DNA of 53,747 nt from Amphritea pacifica (GCF_016924145.1 NZ_JAFFZO010000034.1:789-54535); one strand, 5' to 3'; positions 30,103 to 40,670 are shown, numbered from the stretch's first letter. Notes: a model not told the origin generated them from the sequence alone. Numbers and translations: made by a program.

Positions 30103-30777
30103 ATGCGAGTTCTGGTGATAGAGGATGATGTCAGATTGGTGAATGAGCTGCGTAACCAGCTGCAAAAAAATGGTTATGTGGTTGATACGTCTGCAGATGG
30201 AGTTAATGGCGTCTTCCTGATCCGGGAAATCCCCTTTGATGTGATCGTGCTTGATCTCGGCCTGCCGAAGAAATCGGGGCTGGAAGTGCTTCGGGAGATC
30301 CGCTCTGAACAGATTGATACACCGGTTCTGATACTAACAGCCCGGGATAGCTGGCAAGAACGGGTTGATGGTCTGAAAGCCGGAGCTGACGACTATCTGG
30401 GGAAGCCTTTCTTTATGGAGGAGCTGATGGCCCGTCTGGAAGCCCTGATTCGCAGACGGCATGGTCAAACTTCGCAACAGCTGGAATATGCCGGGGTCAC
30501 GTTGTATCTGGACACGCAGGTTGCCCGCAGTCAGGATGGCGATGAGTTCCAGTTAACGGGTATTGAGTTTCGTCTGCTCCGCTATCTGTTGATGAATCCG
30601 GACCGTTTAGTGAGTAAAACCATACTCTCTGAACATGTTTATGAAGAGGAGCAGATTCGCGATAGCAATGTCATCGAAGTCTATATTAATCGTTTACGAC
30701 ATCGGTTTGGCAAACAGTTTATTAAAACTCGCAGAGGGCAGGGATACTGCCTGCAGACAGAGAGGAGTGATCCGTGA
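30103..30777 (+). CDS. OmpR/PhoB-family response regulator
   Basis: A 224-residue DNA-binding regulator. The receiver has the acidic pair ED (7-8), phospho-Asp51 in VLDLGLP and Lys in YLGKPF. The C-terminal winged helix carries LTGIEFRLLRYLL and SNVIEVYINRLRHRFG. It resembles the PmrA/QseB branch. The stop overlaps the histidine kinase start by 4 bases. The TTTAAG-N5-TTTAAG box ahead of the operon fits its class of binding site. Confidence 0.93.
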   Translation: MRVLVIEDDVRLVNELRNQLQKNGYVVDTSADGVNGVFLIREIPFDVIVLDLGLPKKSGLEVLREIRSEQIDTPVLILTARDSWQERVDGLKAGADDYLGKPFFMEELMARLEALIRRRHGQTSQQLEYAGVTLYLDTQVARSQDGDEFQLTGIEFRLLRYLLMNPDRLVSKTILSEHVYEEEQIRDSNVIEVYINRLRHRFGKQFIKTRRGQGYCLQTERSDP

Positions 30778-32153
30778 AAGCAGAGAGGCAATCACTGGAA
30801 CGGAAGATACGACGGGGGCTGATTCTGTTGATTGCCCCGGCTTTTGTTTTGTTGTTGCTGCTGCTGCATATGGGGATCAATCGTATTACCAGCGAGTATA
30901 TCGGCTCAAGACTGGAAGGTGATATTGAAAATATTATCACCGCACTGGAGTGGTCAGATGGGCGCTGGACAATTAATGAAAGCAGAGTGTCTGAGATTTT
31001 TAACCGGGTCCGTTCCGGGCATTATTATATCATTCGCTGGGAGGGGGGAGAGCTGCGTTCCCGAAGCCTGTGGGATATCAGGCCTGATGTTGAGCTGCTT
31101 CCCCCGGGTAAACAGGCTCAGTCACAGGCTGGCGGTATTGGTGATGAATACTGGCAGGTATGGCAACAGGGTATCCGTAAACAAAATCAGGATGTCACTA
31201 TATGGGTAGCTGAAGATATCAGTGCATTTATTGCCCGACAGAACGAATATGAGTATTACCTGTTAACTGTGTTGGTCGCCCTGACCCTGTTAATTATCTT
31301 GCTTCAACGCAGTATTTTGCAAAGGGGGTTTGCCACCCTGAAGCCACTGCAAACCGCTTTGGTCAGAGGAAAAGTCAGCGGTGCTGTTGATCTTCCACAG
31401 AGTATTCCAGATGAGGTTAAGCCACTGGCTGATGCGATTGAGCGTCTGATTGAATATTCGGGAAAACAGCTGAGCCGTTCCAGAACAGCGACCGCCAATC
31501 TTGCCCATGAGTTGAAACTTCCGTTACAGCATCTGCAGATACTGTCTGAGGCAATCGAGGTTGAAGACAACCGCGAAAGTCTGGCACAGATCTATACGCA
31601 ATTACAGCGCCGGATTGAGGGGGAGTTACGCCGCGCGAAAATTTCAGGTTCACCGACACCGGGTGAACTGTTCAACCCAGTGGAGGAGCTGCCCTATCTG
31701 GTTCAGTTATTAAACCGCAAACGTAACCTTGATGGTGAGATAGAGCTGGTTCAGCATGTTCCCGAGTTTGCTGTCCCTTTTGATCGCGATGATATGTTGG
31801 AACTGGTGGGTAATCTGCTCGACAACGCCTGGCGCTATGCCCGCTCAAGGGTGCTGTTAAGTATCAGAGAGAACCGTGGTGCCTGGACCATTATTGTCAG
31901 CGATGATGGTCCGGGGATACCTCCGGATTCAATTGAAAAAATGTGTGTTAGAGGAACCCGTGTTGATGAACATGGGGATGACAATCATGGTCTGGGGCTG
32001 TCGATCTGTCAGTCTGTTGTGAATAGTTATGGCGGGAAGATGCGCTTGCATGCAGCAAAGTTAGGTGGCCTGCAAGTCATTATTGATATACCGCAGTCAG
32101 GAAACCCATCCGTTGAAGAAGGAATAAGTGATGAGACAGAAGCATTTAACTAA
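30774..32153 (+). CDS. Sensor histidine kinase of the PepSY-linked two-component system
   Basis: A 459-residue inner-membrane kinase. Transmembrane segments at about 16-34 and 162-180 flank a periplasmic domain of about 125 residues. HisKA carries His245 in NLAHELKLPL; the acceptor is followed by ELK rather than the common ELRTP, as in several PepSY-linked PhoQ/QseC-like kinases. HATPase motifs are NLLDNAWRYA, SDDGPGIP and HGLGLSIC. It overlaps the regulator by 4 bases and the downstream secreted-protein gene by 23 bases. Confidence 0.92.
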   Translation: MKAERQSLERKIRRGLILLIAPAFVLLLLLLHMGINRITSEYIGSRLEGDIENIITALEWSDGRWTINESRVSEIFNRVRSGHYYIIRWEGGELRSRSLWDIRPDVELLPPGKQAQSQAGGIGDEYWQVWQQGIRKQNQDVTIWVAEDISAFIARQNEYEYYLLTVLVALTLLIILLQRSILQRGFATLKPLQTALVRGKVSGAVDLPQSIPDEVKPLADAIERLIEYSGKQLSRSRTATANLAHELKLPLQHLQILSEAIEVEDNRESLAQIYTQLQRRIEGELRRAKISGSPTPGELFNPVEELPYLVQLLNRKRNLDGEIELVQHVPEFAVPFDRDDMLELVGNLLDNAWRYARSRVLLSIRENRGAWTIIVSDDGPGIPPDSIEKMCVRGTRVDEHGDDNHGLGLSICQSVVNSYGGKMRLHAAKLGGLQVIIDIPQSGNPSVEEGISDETEAFN

Positions 32154-32772
32154 GTTGGCTGCGCTTCTGGTTATTGTTCCAGTCATGAGTATGGCTGAAA
32201 TTAAACCAGGTAGTGTTGTGATTTATTCCGATGGCGATGCAGAGAAGTTGTTGGCAGCGAATAAAGAGTGGAGTCTTTGGGAAGATCAGCGTAAGCGTCA
32301 ATATAAGCGCGCCTATCTGCCATATTTTCCTGTGTTGGAGTATCGACGCTTTGGTGAAGAACCCAGTGGTTATGATCAGTTTGTGCCTGATTTAAGTGAA
32401 GTAGAGCTAAAGCCCTTCAGTGATCGTGAGTCTGTGCAGTTTGATCTGACCCGCCGGGATCTTCAGAAAGGCACAAAAAAACGATTATGGCGCTGTAGCT
32501 ATGCAGGGATCGGGAGCTATGTGCTGAGAAAACAACAGCTGAAAACCCATGAGTACAGTTGCCGGCGGTTGGTTGTGGATAAACGTTTCATTGAAAAAGT
32601 CCGCGAACAGTTGCTGCTGTCCTATTCACCAGAATTGAATCTGGTCGTGAAACAGGTGAAGACCAATCGTTATGGTAAGGAACAGCTGGTGCAAGTTGAA
32701 CGCATTCTCACGCCAGAGCGTGCCACCAGGAAGCGCATAGCCCGCACTGTCTACAAAATTACATCCAGGTAG
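32131..32772 (+). CDS. Exported protein of unknown function
   Basis: A 213-residue protein with a signal peptide (MRQKHLTKLAALLVIVPVMS to AE). The mature part is very basic and rich in Arg, Lys and Tyr. It contains two cysteines (WRCSYAG and YSCRR) that could form a disulfide. No family is recognised. Its start lies inside the kinase gene, and AAGGA is well spaced from the ATG; a GTG one codon earlier is possible. Co-transcription with the PepSY two-component system suggests an envelope function under its control. Confidence 0.7.
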   Translation: MRQKHLTKLAALLVIVPVMSMAEIKPGSVVIYSDGDAEKLLAANKEWSLWEDQRKRQYKRAYLPYFPVLEYRRFGEEPSGYDQFVPDLSEVELKPFSDRESVQFDLTRRDLQKGTKKRLWRCSYAGIGSYVLRKQQLKTHEYSCRRLVVDKRFIEKVREQLLLSYSPELNLVVKQVKTNRYGKEQLVQVERILTPERATRKRIARTVYKITSR

Positions 32773-32781
32773 GTGATCGAT

Positions 32782-33843
32782 ATGCTGAAACGAATTGCTC
32801 AGGCTAAACGTAGTTACATTACCCGCAATGCAGATCTGTCGCTTGCCACAGCGCTGGGTCAGGGGAAGCCTCGCTCGGGTGATCTTATCCTGGCCCGGGT
32901 AGACCGGGTACGTAATCATACCCGGCTGGAAAACATTTTTGGCCGCAGAGAACATCTTTATCCCGGGGATGAAATTGTCGTCGCGGCGGCTGATCGCTAC
33001 GCGACTGGTCAGTTTCATGCTCGGGTACCGGAGCAGCTGGGAGCCTGTCATCTGGTGGCCGCAGGAGGTATTGCCGCGGAGGTTATACAGCGAAATGCCG
33101 GCGTTAAAGGCGCGACGGAAATTACCGCACTTGGATTGCTGTGTGACGGCAGCGGTAACCCCCTCAATCTCAGTCAGTTTGCGCCCCTCAATAATCTGCA
33201 AGTAAAGCCGGTTTCATTGCAGCAGTTACCGACACTGCTGGTGATGGGAAGTGACATGAACAGTGGCAAAACAACCCTGGCTTGTGCTGCCGCAAATGGA
33301 TTGCGACAAGCGGGTTACCGGATATCCGTGACCAAACTGACCGGTACTGGTGCTGGTCCCGATTATTGGCGAATGCTCGATGCGGGTGCGGCCCGGGTGG
33401 TTGATTTTCTTGATGCCGGCTATGCCTCAACGGTGGGCATGAAGCCTTCTCAGCTGATCGCTATATTACGGCAGTTTAAAGCCGATGCACTGCAGCAGGG
33501 GAGCGATATTCTGATCGTAGAGGTAGCGGACGGGGTTCTGCAGCCGGAAAACCGGGCTTTGCTGGAAAGTGACGGTTTTATCAATGAGGTCAGCGCCGCT
33601 CTGGTTGCCGCTGATGGTGCTATCGCCGCTACGATGACCGCGCAGACGGTGCTGCATGCTGGCATTTCTGTACTCGGGGTTGGCGGTCTGATATCGCGCT
33701 CTCCATTGAGTTGTGATGAAGCCAGAGCCAGCCTTGGGCTGCCTATTCTTGATCTGAATGACTTTCACCGGAACAGTATCCGGGATTATATCCTTGGTAG
33801 TCTGTTTGGAGCAGAACACTATGCTGCCGCGAATTCTGGCTGA
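32782..33843 (+). CDS. P-loop NTPase of the DUF1611/dethiobiotin-synthetase-like type
   Basis: A 353-residue cytoplasmic protein. About 150 N-terminal residues form an uncharacterised domain. A P-loop domain follows with Walker A GSDMNSGKTT (156-165) and the later segments VTKLTGTGAGPDYW and DILIVEVADGVLQPENR. The GSDMNSGK-type P-loop and VTK...G segment recall BioD/CobB/DUF1611-like amide or peptide ligases. DUF1611 members are linked to amino-acid metabolism in some genomes. That is fold-level resemblance only. The ATG has AGGTG six bases upstream. The gene overlaps the following ABC gene by 23 bases. Confidence 0.7.
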   Translation: MLKRIAQAKRSYITRNADLSLATALGQGKPRSGDLILARVDRVRNHTRLENIFGRREHLYPGDEIVVAAADRYATGQFHARVPEQLGACHLVAAGGIAAEVIQRNAGVKGATEITALGLLCDGSGNPLNLSQFAPLNNLQVKPVSLQQLPTLLVMGSDMNSGKTTLACAAANGLRQAGYRISVTKLTGTGAGPDYWRMLDAGAARVVDFLDAGYASTVGMKPSQLIAILRQFKADALQQGSDILIVEVADGVLQPENRALLESDGFINEVSAALVAADGAIAATMTAQTVLHAGISVLGVGGLISRSPLSCDEARASLGLPILDLNDFHRNSIRDYILGSLFGAEHYAAANSG

Positions 33844-35458
33844 TAAGCGCTGGCAGCAACTGTTACTGCTAGCGGCAACCGGTATCCTGCAATCCGTATG
33901 CCTGATTCTGTTGATCAGTTGGGGGCGTCATGTGGTTGAAGGCGCTGAACCACATTCGCCAGTTCCCTGGGGACTGGGTGTCATGGCGATAATATTTCTG
34001 GCTGCCGGACGATACGTTGAGCGCTTTTACGCTGAGCTGTTGGCACAGCGATATATATTTTTGCTAAGACAAAAGGTGTTTGAAAAGTCACAAAGTTTAG
34101 CGCCTAAGGATTTCCGTATTGCCGATAAGGGCGGTACTTTACTGAGACTAACCGGCGATATGACCGCGATTCGAAACTGGATTGTGCAGGGGATGGCGCC
34201 GCTGATTGTTATCGGACTGTGGTTTATCGTTTCTTTGCTGGCGCTTCTGCAATTGCATTATCTGCTTGGGGTTGCTTTGCTGGTCCCTCTGCTGGTGGCG
34301 GTCGCAGGTAATTATCTGCTGGGGCGTTACCTGTTTGTTCAATCAGAACAGCTACGCCGTCGTCGTGGCGAGATGATACGCAATGTCACCGAAAAGTTGC
34401 GTCAGTTGCCTCTGATTCGTGCCTATAACCAGCCTGCCAAAGAGACACGGCGTTTTCTTCGCCAGTCCCAGCGGTTGATGCAAAGCCAGATCTGCAGAGC
34501 CCGCACGTCGGCGTTGATGCGGGGAATGAATGAGGCGATATTACTGTTCGCAATGCTGACGCTGATCGGCACCGGGCTGCATTTGCAACAACAGAATATT
34601 ATCAGTGCCCAGTATATGGCGGTGTTGATGACTGCCGCCCTGTATCTGTTGGGGCAGTTGCGACGCTTGACCCGGTTGTATGAATTCTGGACCCTGAAAA
34701 GGGTTGCTGAGAAAAAGTTAGTACAGTTTCTTAGCCGTAATTCGCTCCATGAAGGGCGGAGAAACAGGATTTCTGGAATATTTAAGGTTGAGCTGCAGCA
34801 GGTGTTTTGCTCTAACCGTCTGACGCCCCAATCTTTTACCATTAATAGCCATAGCAGGATTCTTCTCAGGGGTGGGTCGGGTAGTGGTAAGAGTACACTG
34901 TTATCGGCGATTGCCGGGCTGACTCGCATCAGTGGCGGCAGGATTCTACTCAGTGATAAGAATATAAAAAGTTATCGCAGCCGTGTAATCAGTCAGCATA
35001 TCTGTCTTGTCAGTTCATATTTGCCATTGCTTCGGGGAACACTGAAAAAGAATCTTCTGTATGGGGCCCGTAAACTCAATGATAAAGACCTTCAGGCGGT
35101 ATGTTCATTGTGTGAATTGAATAATCCGCAGGAGTTGGCGCAAGGGTTACAGACTCGCTTGGAAGAGGGCGGAGCAAACTTATCAGCCTCTCTTATTTAC
35201 CGGATTATGCTGGCCAGGGCACTGTTGCGAAAGCCCTCCCTGCTGTTGCTGGATGAGGATGTTGCCCATCAGAGCCTGGATGTACAACAGGTTATCCGCA
35301 GACTTGCCGGGACGTTTCAGGGGGCTATCGTTTTGTGTGCTGACTTCAGTGGAGCAGAGGAGATCTGTCCTCAGCGCTGGGATCTGACAGGCGTATCTGA
35401 CGCCGGATCGGCAAATAATAAGGTGATAGTGATGGAGCAGTATGCGAAAGGTAAATGA
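33821..35458 (+). CDS. ABC-exporter-like half-transporter with degenerate ATPase motifs
   Basis: A 545-residue protein with a six-segment exporter-type membrane domain (about 12-290) and an ATPase domain. Walker A is intact (GGSGSGKST, 351-359) and Walker B has its Glu (LLLLDED, 474-480). Other motifs are lost: the signature LSGGQ reads LSASL (454-458), the Q-loop position reads LVSSY, and the H-loop region reads LCADFS. Such a chain would not hydrolyse ATP normally as a homodimer. It may need a partner with good sites or act as an ATP-bound scaffold. No partner gene is in the window. The start lies inside the P-loop gene, and the end overlaps the hydrolase gene by 17 bases. Confidence 0.8.
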   Translation: MLPRILADKRWQQLLLLAATGILQSVCLILLISWGRHVVEGAEPHSPVPWGLGVMAIIFLAAGRYVERFYAELLAQRYIFLLRQKVFEKSQSLAPKDFRIADKGGTLLRLTGDMTAIRNWIVQGMAPLIVIGLWFIVSLLALLQLHYLLGVALLVPLLVAVAGNYLLGRYLFVQSEQLRRRRGEMIRNVTEKLRQLPLIRAYNQPAKETRRFLRQSQRLMQSQICRARTSALMRGMNEAILLFAMLTLIGTGLHLQQQNIISAQYMAVLMTAALYLLGQLRRLTRLYEFWTLKRVAEKKLVQFLSRNSLHEGRRNRISGIFKVELQQVFCSNRLTPQSFTINSHSRILLRGGSGSGKSTLLSAIAGLTRISGGRILLSDKNIKSYRSRVISQHICLVSSYLPLLRGTLKKNLLYGARKLNDKDLQAVCSLCELNNPQELAQGLQTRLEEGGANLSASLIYRIMLARALLRKPSLLLLDEDVAHQSLDVQQVIRRLAGTFQGAIVLCADFSGAEEICPQRWDLTGVSDAGSANNKVIVMEQYAKGK

Positions 35459-36326
35459 GTTGCTACCGTCTCCGGGAGAGGCTAACCGGGTTATCTTTCC
35501 TGCGATTCCCGGGCTGCCTTTGTGGCTGTATCAACCACGAAAAGTGCGCAATATGAGGCGTGTGCTGGTTGCTGTGCATGGGATATCCCGGGATGTAAAA
35601 GAACAACTGGATTGTTACCGGCCATTGGCCGATGAGATGGGATGCTGGCTGATAGTGCCAACATTCAGCGCTGAAAAATTTCCCCGTTATCAACAGCTCT
35701 GTGCTGGCTCCGGTCAGCCCAGAGCCGATCTTGCACTTAACAGCTTTCTGGCATTGTGGCGCTGTATGCATGGACAGTCATCTCTGAAAATTCTGCTCGT
35801 GGGATATTCCGGCGGCGCTCAGTTTGCTCATCGCTATGCGTTACATCATCCGCAACAAGTCGCTGCTATGGCACTGGGCAGTGCGGGGTGGTACAGCTTT
35901 CCTGATGATCAGGTTAAATATCCCCGGGGGATCGCCCGTACCGTTGCACTGGATCGGGTGCGTCTGGACGAGATGCTCCGAATTCCAATACTGGTTACCG
36001 TGGGCGATCAGGATAATCTCAGGGACAGCAGTCTGAGAACTTCGGTTAACCTTGATCAGCAGCAGGGGGAAAACCGTATACAGCGGGCTATTCGCTGGGT
36101 GGAGGCTATCAGGCGTTTACAGTTGAAAAAATCGTATCGACCGGTTGAGTTAAAAATGCTGGCGGGACAGGAACACAATTTTTATAACAACATGCAACTA
36201 GGGGGGATGGCAGAGCTGGTTCTGCAATTCCTGTTAGAGAGTGAGAGAGATGCGAATGATGAAGAAAAAAATCTTGCTGATGGGCGCACTGATAGCCGCT
36301 ATATCAGGGTGTCAGGTGAAGGATGA
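35442..36326 (+). CDS. Alpha/beta hydrolase
   Basis: A 294-residue hydrolase without a signal peptide. The nucleophile elbow is GYSGG with Ser123. The likely acid is Asp191 (VGDQDNLRD) and the likely base His245 (GQEHNF), giving a full catalytic triad. VAVHGISRD supplies the oxyanion-hole HG motif. It resembles small esterase/peptidase-like hydrolases, but the substrate is unknown. It begins inside the ABC gene, and its 3' end overlaps the lipoprotein gene by about 70 bases, an unusually long overlap. Confidence 0.8.
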   Translation: MRKVNELLPSPGEANRVIFPAIPGLPLWLYQPRKVRNMRRVLVAVHGISRDVKEQLDCYRPLADEMGCWLIVPTFSAEKFPRYQQLCAGSGQPRADLALNSFLALWRCMHGQSSLKILLVGYSGGAQFAHRYALHHPQQVAAMALGSAGWYSFPDDQVKYPRGIARTVALDRVRLDEMLRIPILVTVGDQDNLRDSSLRTSVNLDQQQGENRIQRAIRWVEAIRRLQLKKSYRPVELKMLAGQEHNFYNNMQLGGMAELVLQFLLESERDANDEEKNLADGRTDSRYIRVSGEG

Positions 36327-36648
36327 AAGCACACAGTTAACTGCAGCTGAGCTGCAACATCTGTTTATGGATCGAACGGTAGAGTCTTATAATCTGATAA
36401 ATGGCTCGACCAGTTTTACTTACTACGCGACAAATGGGCAGGTTGAGCAGGAGCGGTACTGGGAGAGGCGAAAAGGAAAGTGGCGAATACAAGGGGATGA
36501 GATCTGCCTGCAGATGGAGCAAAAATCTGAGAGTTGCAGATCTGTGTACCAGGTGGGTGATCGTTACTATAAATATCGTACCGATGATCAGGGGCAGTTG
36601 CAGAAGATCATCCGTTATAGACAATTTTTGACGGGTAACCGGTTGTAA
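36256..36648 (+). CDS. Small lipoprotein of unknown function
   Basis: A protein of about 130 residues with a lipoprotein signal: MMKKKILLMGALIAAISGC has a lipobox AISGC with Cys19 as the acylation site. The mature region is rich in Tyr, Arg and Gln, with a Cys pair in ICLQM and ESCRS, and looks like a small beta-rich domain. Several nearby ATGs (36250, 36256, 36259) could start it; I chose the one spaced from GAGAG. It is the last gene of the PepSY-led cluster and partly overlaps the hydrolase gene. Confidence 0.72.
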   Translation: MMKKKILLMGALIAAISGCQVKDESTQLTAAELQHLFMDRTVESYNLINGSTSFTYYATNGQVEQERYWERRKGKWRIQGDEICLQMEQKSESCRSVYQVGDRYYKYRTDDQGQLQKIIRYRQFLTGNRL

Positions 36649-36695
36649 TCAGAAGCGATTCTGAGCAACCTGCGATATCTGCATCAGGCAGACGC

Positions 36696-37565
36696 TTAAC
36701 TCAGGTGTTTTGCCAGATGATCAACCAGCATTCTGACTTTGGAGGATAAGTGGCGATTATGGGGGTAAACTGCCCAGACCCCCTCGCTTGAATGCTGGTA
36801 GTTTTGTAGTAACGAGATCAGCCCCCCGTTTTTAATATAGGGTTCGACATAATAGTCGGGTAGCTGCACTATGCCGATCCCTTTCAGCGCTGCATCCAGC
36901 AGTGCCTGACCACTGTTACAGTGCAGGTTACCGCTGACCCGGATATTACGTTCATGTCCCTGTTCCAGAAAACGCCAGTACTCCAGCGTGCCCAGCAGAC
37001 AGTTATGGTGACTCAGTTCATTCAGGACATGGGGTTCGCCATGGGTTGCCAGGTAGGCAGGAGAGGCACAGACATATAACTGCCGGGAGATCAGTTGCCG
37101 GGCGATCATGCTGGAGTCTTCCAGCTTACCCAGACGGATCGCCAGGTCATATCCAGAGGCCACCAGGTCCACGGTCTGATTGGTCAGGTGGCACTGTACC
37201 TCCAGCTCCGGATAGAGACTGATAAAGTCGTTGATCAGCGGGGCGATCTTTTGCTCACCGTAGGTGGCCGGAGCGGTGACCTTCAGCTTACCCCGTGGCG
37301 TGTTCTGAAGATTGTTGACGGCCCGTTCCGCTTCTTCCAGGCCATTCAGCAGTTGCCGGCAGTACTGATAATAGGTTTCGCCCGCTTCTGTTGCAGTCAC
37401 CCTGCGGGTGGTACGGTAGAACAGTTTGGTCCCCAGACGGTTTTCCAGTGAACTTATCTGACGGCTGACCTGTGCCGTAGAGATACCCAGTCGCTTTGCG
37501 GCGGCCGTAAAACTGGTTGTTTCCGTGACTGCAATCAGTTCAGATACCCCTTCCCATCGGTTCAT
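36696..37565 (-). CDS. LysR-family transcriptional regulator, divergent from frmA
   Basis: A 289-residue regulator. The N-terminal winged helix (ELIAVTETTSFTAAAKRLG, AQVSRQISSLENRLG) is followed by the usual LysR effector-binding domain. It is transcribed away from the formaldehyde-oxidation genes across a 125-base gap. This is the classic place for the regulator of frmA, though the effector cannot be read. Confidence 0.92.
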   Translation of the reverse strand: MNRWEGVSELIAVTETTSFTAAAKRLGISTAQVSRQISSLENRLGTKLFYRTTRRVTATEAGETYYQYCRQLLNGLEEAERAVNNLQNTPRGKLKVTAPATYGEQKIAPLINDFISLYPELEVQCHLTNQTVDLVASGYDLAIRLGKLEDSSMIARQLISRQLYVCASPAYLATHGEPHVLNELSHHNCLLGTLEYWRFLEQGHERNIRVSGNLHCNSGQALLDAALKGIGIVQLPDYYVEPYIKNGGLISLLQNYQHSSEGVWAVYPHNRHLSSKVRMLVDHLAKHLS

Positions 37566-38815
<1,250 letters not shown>

Positions 38816-38828
38816 CCATCAGCGATAG

Positions 38829-38854
38829 CGGCTGCTATTTCAGCACGGCAGCCG
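38829..38854 (+). other. Intercistronic hairpin between frmA and fghA
   Basis: CGGCTGC and GCAGCCG form a 7-bp stem with a 12-base loop and no T-run. It probably stabilises or processes the mRNA rather than ending it. Confidence 0.5.
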
Positions 38855-38869
38855 TTGAGGACAGGATCT

Positions 38870-39712
38870 ATGAGTCTTGAGCTTGTAAGTCAGACGAAGA
38901 GCTTTGGTGGCTGGCACAAACAGTATAATCACCAGTCATCGGCGCTGGGTGTGACGATGCGATTTGCCATCTATCTGCCGCCACAGGCGCAGAGTGGTGA
39001 GAAGGTGCCGGTAGTATACTGGTTGTCCGGGTTAACCTGCACCGATGAAAACTTTATGCAGAAAGCCGGTGCCCAGCGGGTTGCAGCTGAGTTGGGTATC
39101 GCCATCGTCGCGCCGGATACCAGCCCCCGGGGTGATAATGTAGCGAACGATGAAGGGTATGATCTGGGACAGGGCGCGGGCTTCTACGTCAACGCCACTG
39201 AGGCACCCTGGAGCGAGCACTTCCGGATGTATGATTACATCGTTGAAGAGCTGCCGTCGCTGATTGAAGCAACCTTTCCGGTGTCTTCAAAGCGGGCGAT
39301 TGCCGGTCATTCGATGGGGGGGCACGGCGCCCTGATGATCAGTCTGCGTAATCCCGGACGTTATACTTCGGTGTCCGCTTTCAGCCCGATCAGTAATCCG
39401 GTCAGTTGCCCCTGGGGGCGTAAAGCGTTCACCGCCTATCTGGGCAGCGATGAGAGCAACTGGCAGCAGTACGATACCACGGTGTTGTTGCGCAACAGTC
39501 CGGTACACCTGCCAACCCGGGTGGATCAGGGGTTGGCGGATGATTTTCTGGCAGAGCAGTTGCAGCCGGAAAAACTGGCAGCGGCAGCCGCAGAATCGGG
39601 TTACCCGCTGCAGCTTGAACAGCATGAGGGCTATGATCATAGCTACTACTTCATCGCCAGTTTTATTGAGGATCAGCTAAGATTTCACCAGCGATACCTG
39701 CTGGCTGACTGA
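38870..39712 (+). CDS. fghA: S-formylglutathione hydrolase
   Basis: A 280-residue esterase-D-type enzyme that releases formate and glutathione from S-formylglutathione. The nucleophile Ser148 is in [28 protein letters not shown] and the C-terminal His in [13 protein letters not shown] are typical of FghA/FrmB. TGAGGACAGG precedes the ATG, which is preferred over an upstream TTG. It is the second gene of the frmA operon and is followed by a strong terminator. Confidence 0.95.
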   Translation: MSLELVSQTKSFGGWHKQYNHQSSALGVTMRFAIYLPPQAQSGEKVPVVYWLSGLTCTDENFMQKAGAQRVAAELGIAIVAPDTSPRGDNVANDEGYDLGQGAGFYVNATEAPWSEHFRMYDYIVEELPSLIEATFPVSSKRAIAGHSMGGHGALMISLRNPGRYTSVSAFSPISNPVSCPWGRKAFTAYLGSDESNWQQYDTTVLLRNSPVHLPTRVDQGLADDFLAEQLQPEKLAAAAAESGYPLQLEQHEGYDHSYYFIASFIEDQLRFHQRYLLAD

Positions 39713-39745
39713 TAGCGATTACAGTTGTTTGTTGAGGTGTGTTTT

Positions 39746-39770
39746 GGGGCTCTTTATGAGCCCCTTTTTT
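39746..39770. terminator. Rho-independent terminator after fghA
   Basis: GGGGCTC and GAGCCCC pair across a 5-base loop, followed by six T. It lies between convergent fghA and the TSUP gene and, with A/T on both sides, may act in both directions. Confidence 0.9.
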
Positions 39771-39777
39771 AGCGACT

Positions 39778-40569
39778 TCAAAACACCGATAGCAGCGACA
39801 GCAGCGAATCGTTTTGATACTGATCTGACAGCAGTTTAGCCGACATAATCAGCGTGATAATGACCACCAGAGGTCTGATCAGGCGGGCGCCCTGATTAAC
39901 CACCAGATGAGCGCCTATCTGGCCTCCGATCAGCTGTCCGGCAGCCATGATAAAGCCTGCCAGCCAGAGGATATTGCCTCCCAGGGCAAAGAAAATCAGT
40001 GAAGCCAGGTTGGAGGTAAAGTTCAGGATCTTGGTGTGAGCGGTTGCCCGAGACATGCTGAAACCGAGTAGTGATACAAAGCCAAGCGCGAAGAATGTCC
40101 CGGTGCCGGGCCCGAAAAAACCATCATAAAACCCGATGGCGGTGCTGAACAGCAAGGCGAACAGAGCGTGACTGATTTTGCGGTCGCGATCCAGATCACC
40201 AACCCGCTTTGAAAACATAAAGTACAGTGCGATGCAGACCAGCAGGAGCGGCATAATGGATGCCAGCAGGGTGGTGTCCAGCTGCTGTACAATCAGCGTA
40301 CCCGTAACGGCCCCCATGAAAGTACAGAGGATCATCAGCTTCATCTGCGTCAGATCGACCAGTTTTTTACGGATGAAGTAGACAGAGGCGGCAAAGGTGC
40401 CAAAACTGCCCTGCAGCTTATTGGTCGCCAGCGCCTCCACCGGACTCATACCGGATGCCAGTAGCACCGGCAGGGTAATCATACCGCCACCACCGGCGAT
40501 CGCATCGATAATCCCCGCGCCAAGGCCGGTCAGCACGAACAGCAGGATAAGTGTCAGGTCCAGCTCCAT
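39778..40569 (-). CDS. TSUP (TauE/SafE) family membrane transporter
   Basis: A 263-residue inner-membrane protein with about eight hydrophobic segments. It has the two family repeats: GLGAGIIDAIAGGGGMITLPVLL near the start and IGFYDGFFGPGTGTFFALGF in the middle. The family moves sulfite, sulfoacetate or related organosulfur anions; the substrate here is unknown. I chose the ATG at 40569 because GAGGTGACG precedes it. A longer in-frame start would add 31 polar residues before the first membrane segment. Confidence 0.9.
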   Translation of the reverse strand: MELDLTLILLFVLTGLGAGIIDAIAGGGGMITLPVLLASGMSPVEALATNKLQGSFGTFAASVYFIRKKLVDLTQMKLMILCTFMGAVTGTLIVQQLDTTLLASIMPLLLVCIALYFMFSKRVGDLDRDRKISHALFALLFSTAIGFYDGFFGPGTGTFFALGFVSLLGFSMSRATAHTKILNFTSNLASLIFFALGGNILWLAGFIMAAGQLIGGQIGAHLVVNQGARLIRPLVVIITLIMSAKLLSDQYQNDSLLSLLSVF

Positions 40570-40670
40570 CGTCACCTCTTTATTTGATATTCCATTGTTT
40601 AACAGGAGGCACTGTAACAGCTGCTGTTGTCTTCGCGATAGTAAAATTCTGAAGCGGATCAAGGGTGAAA

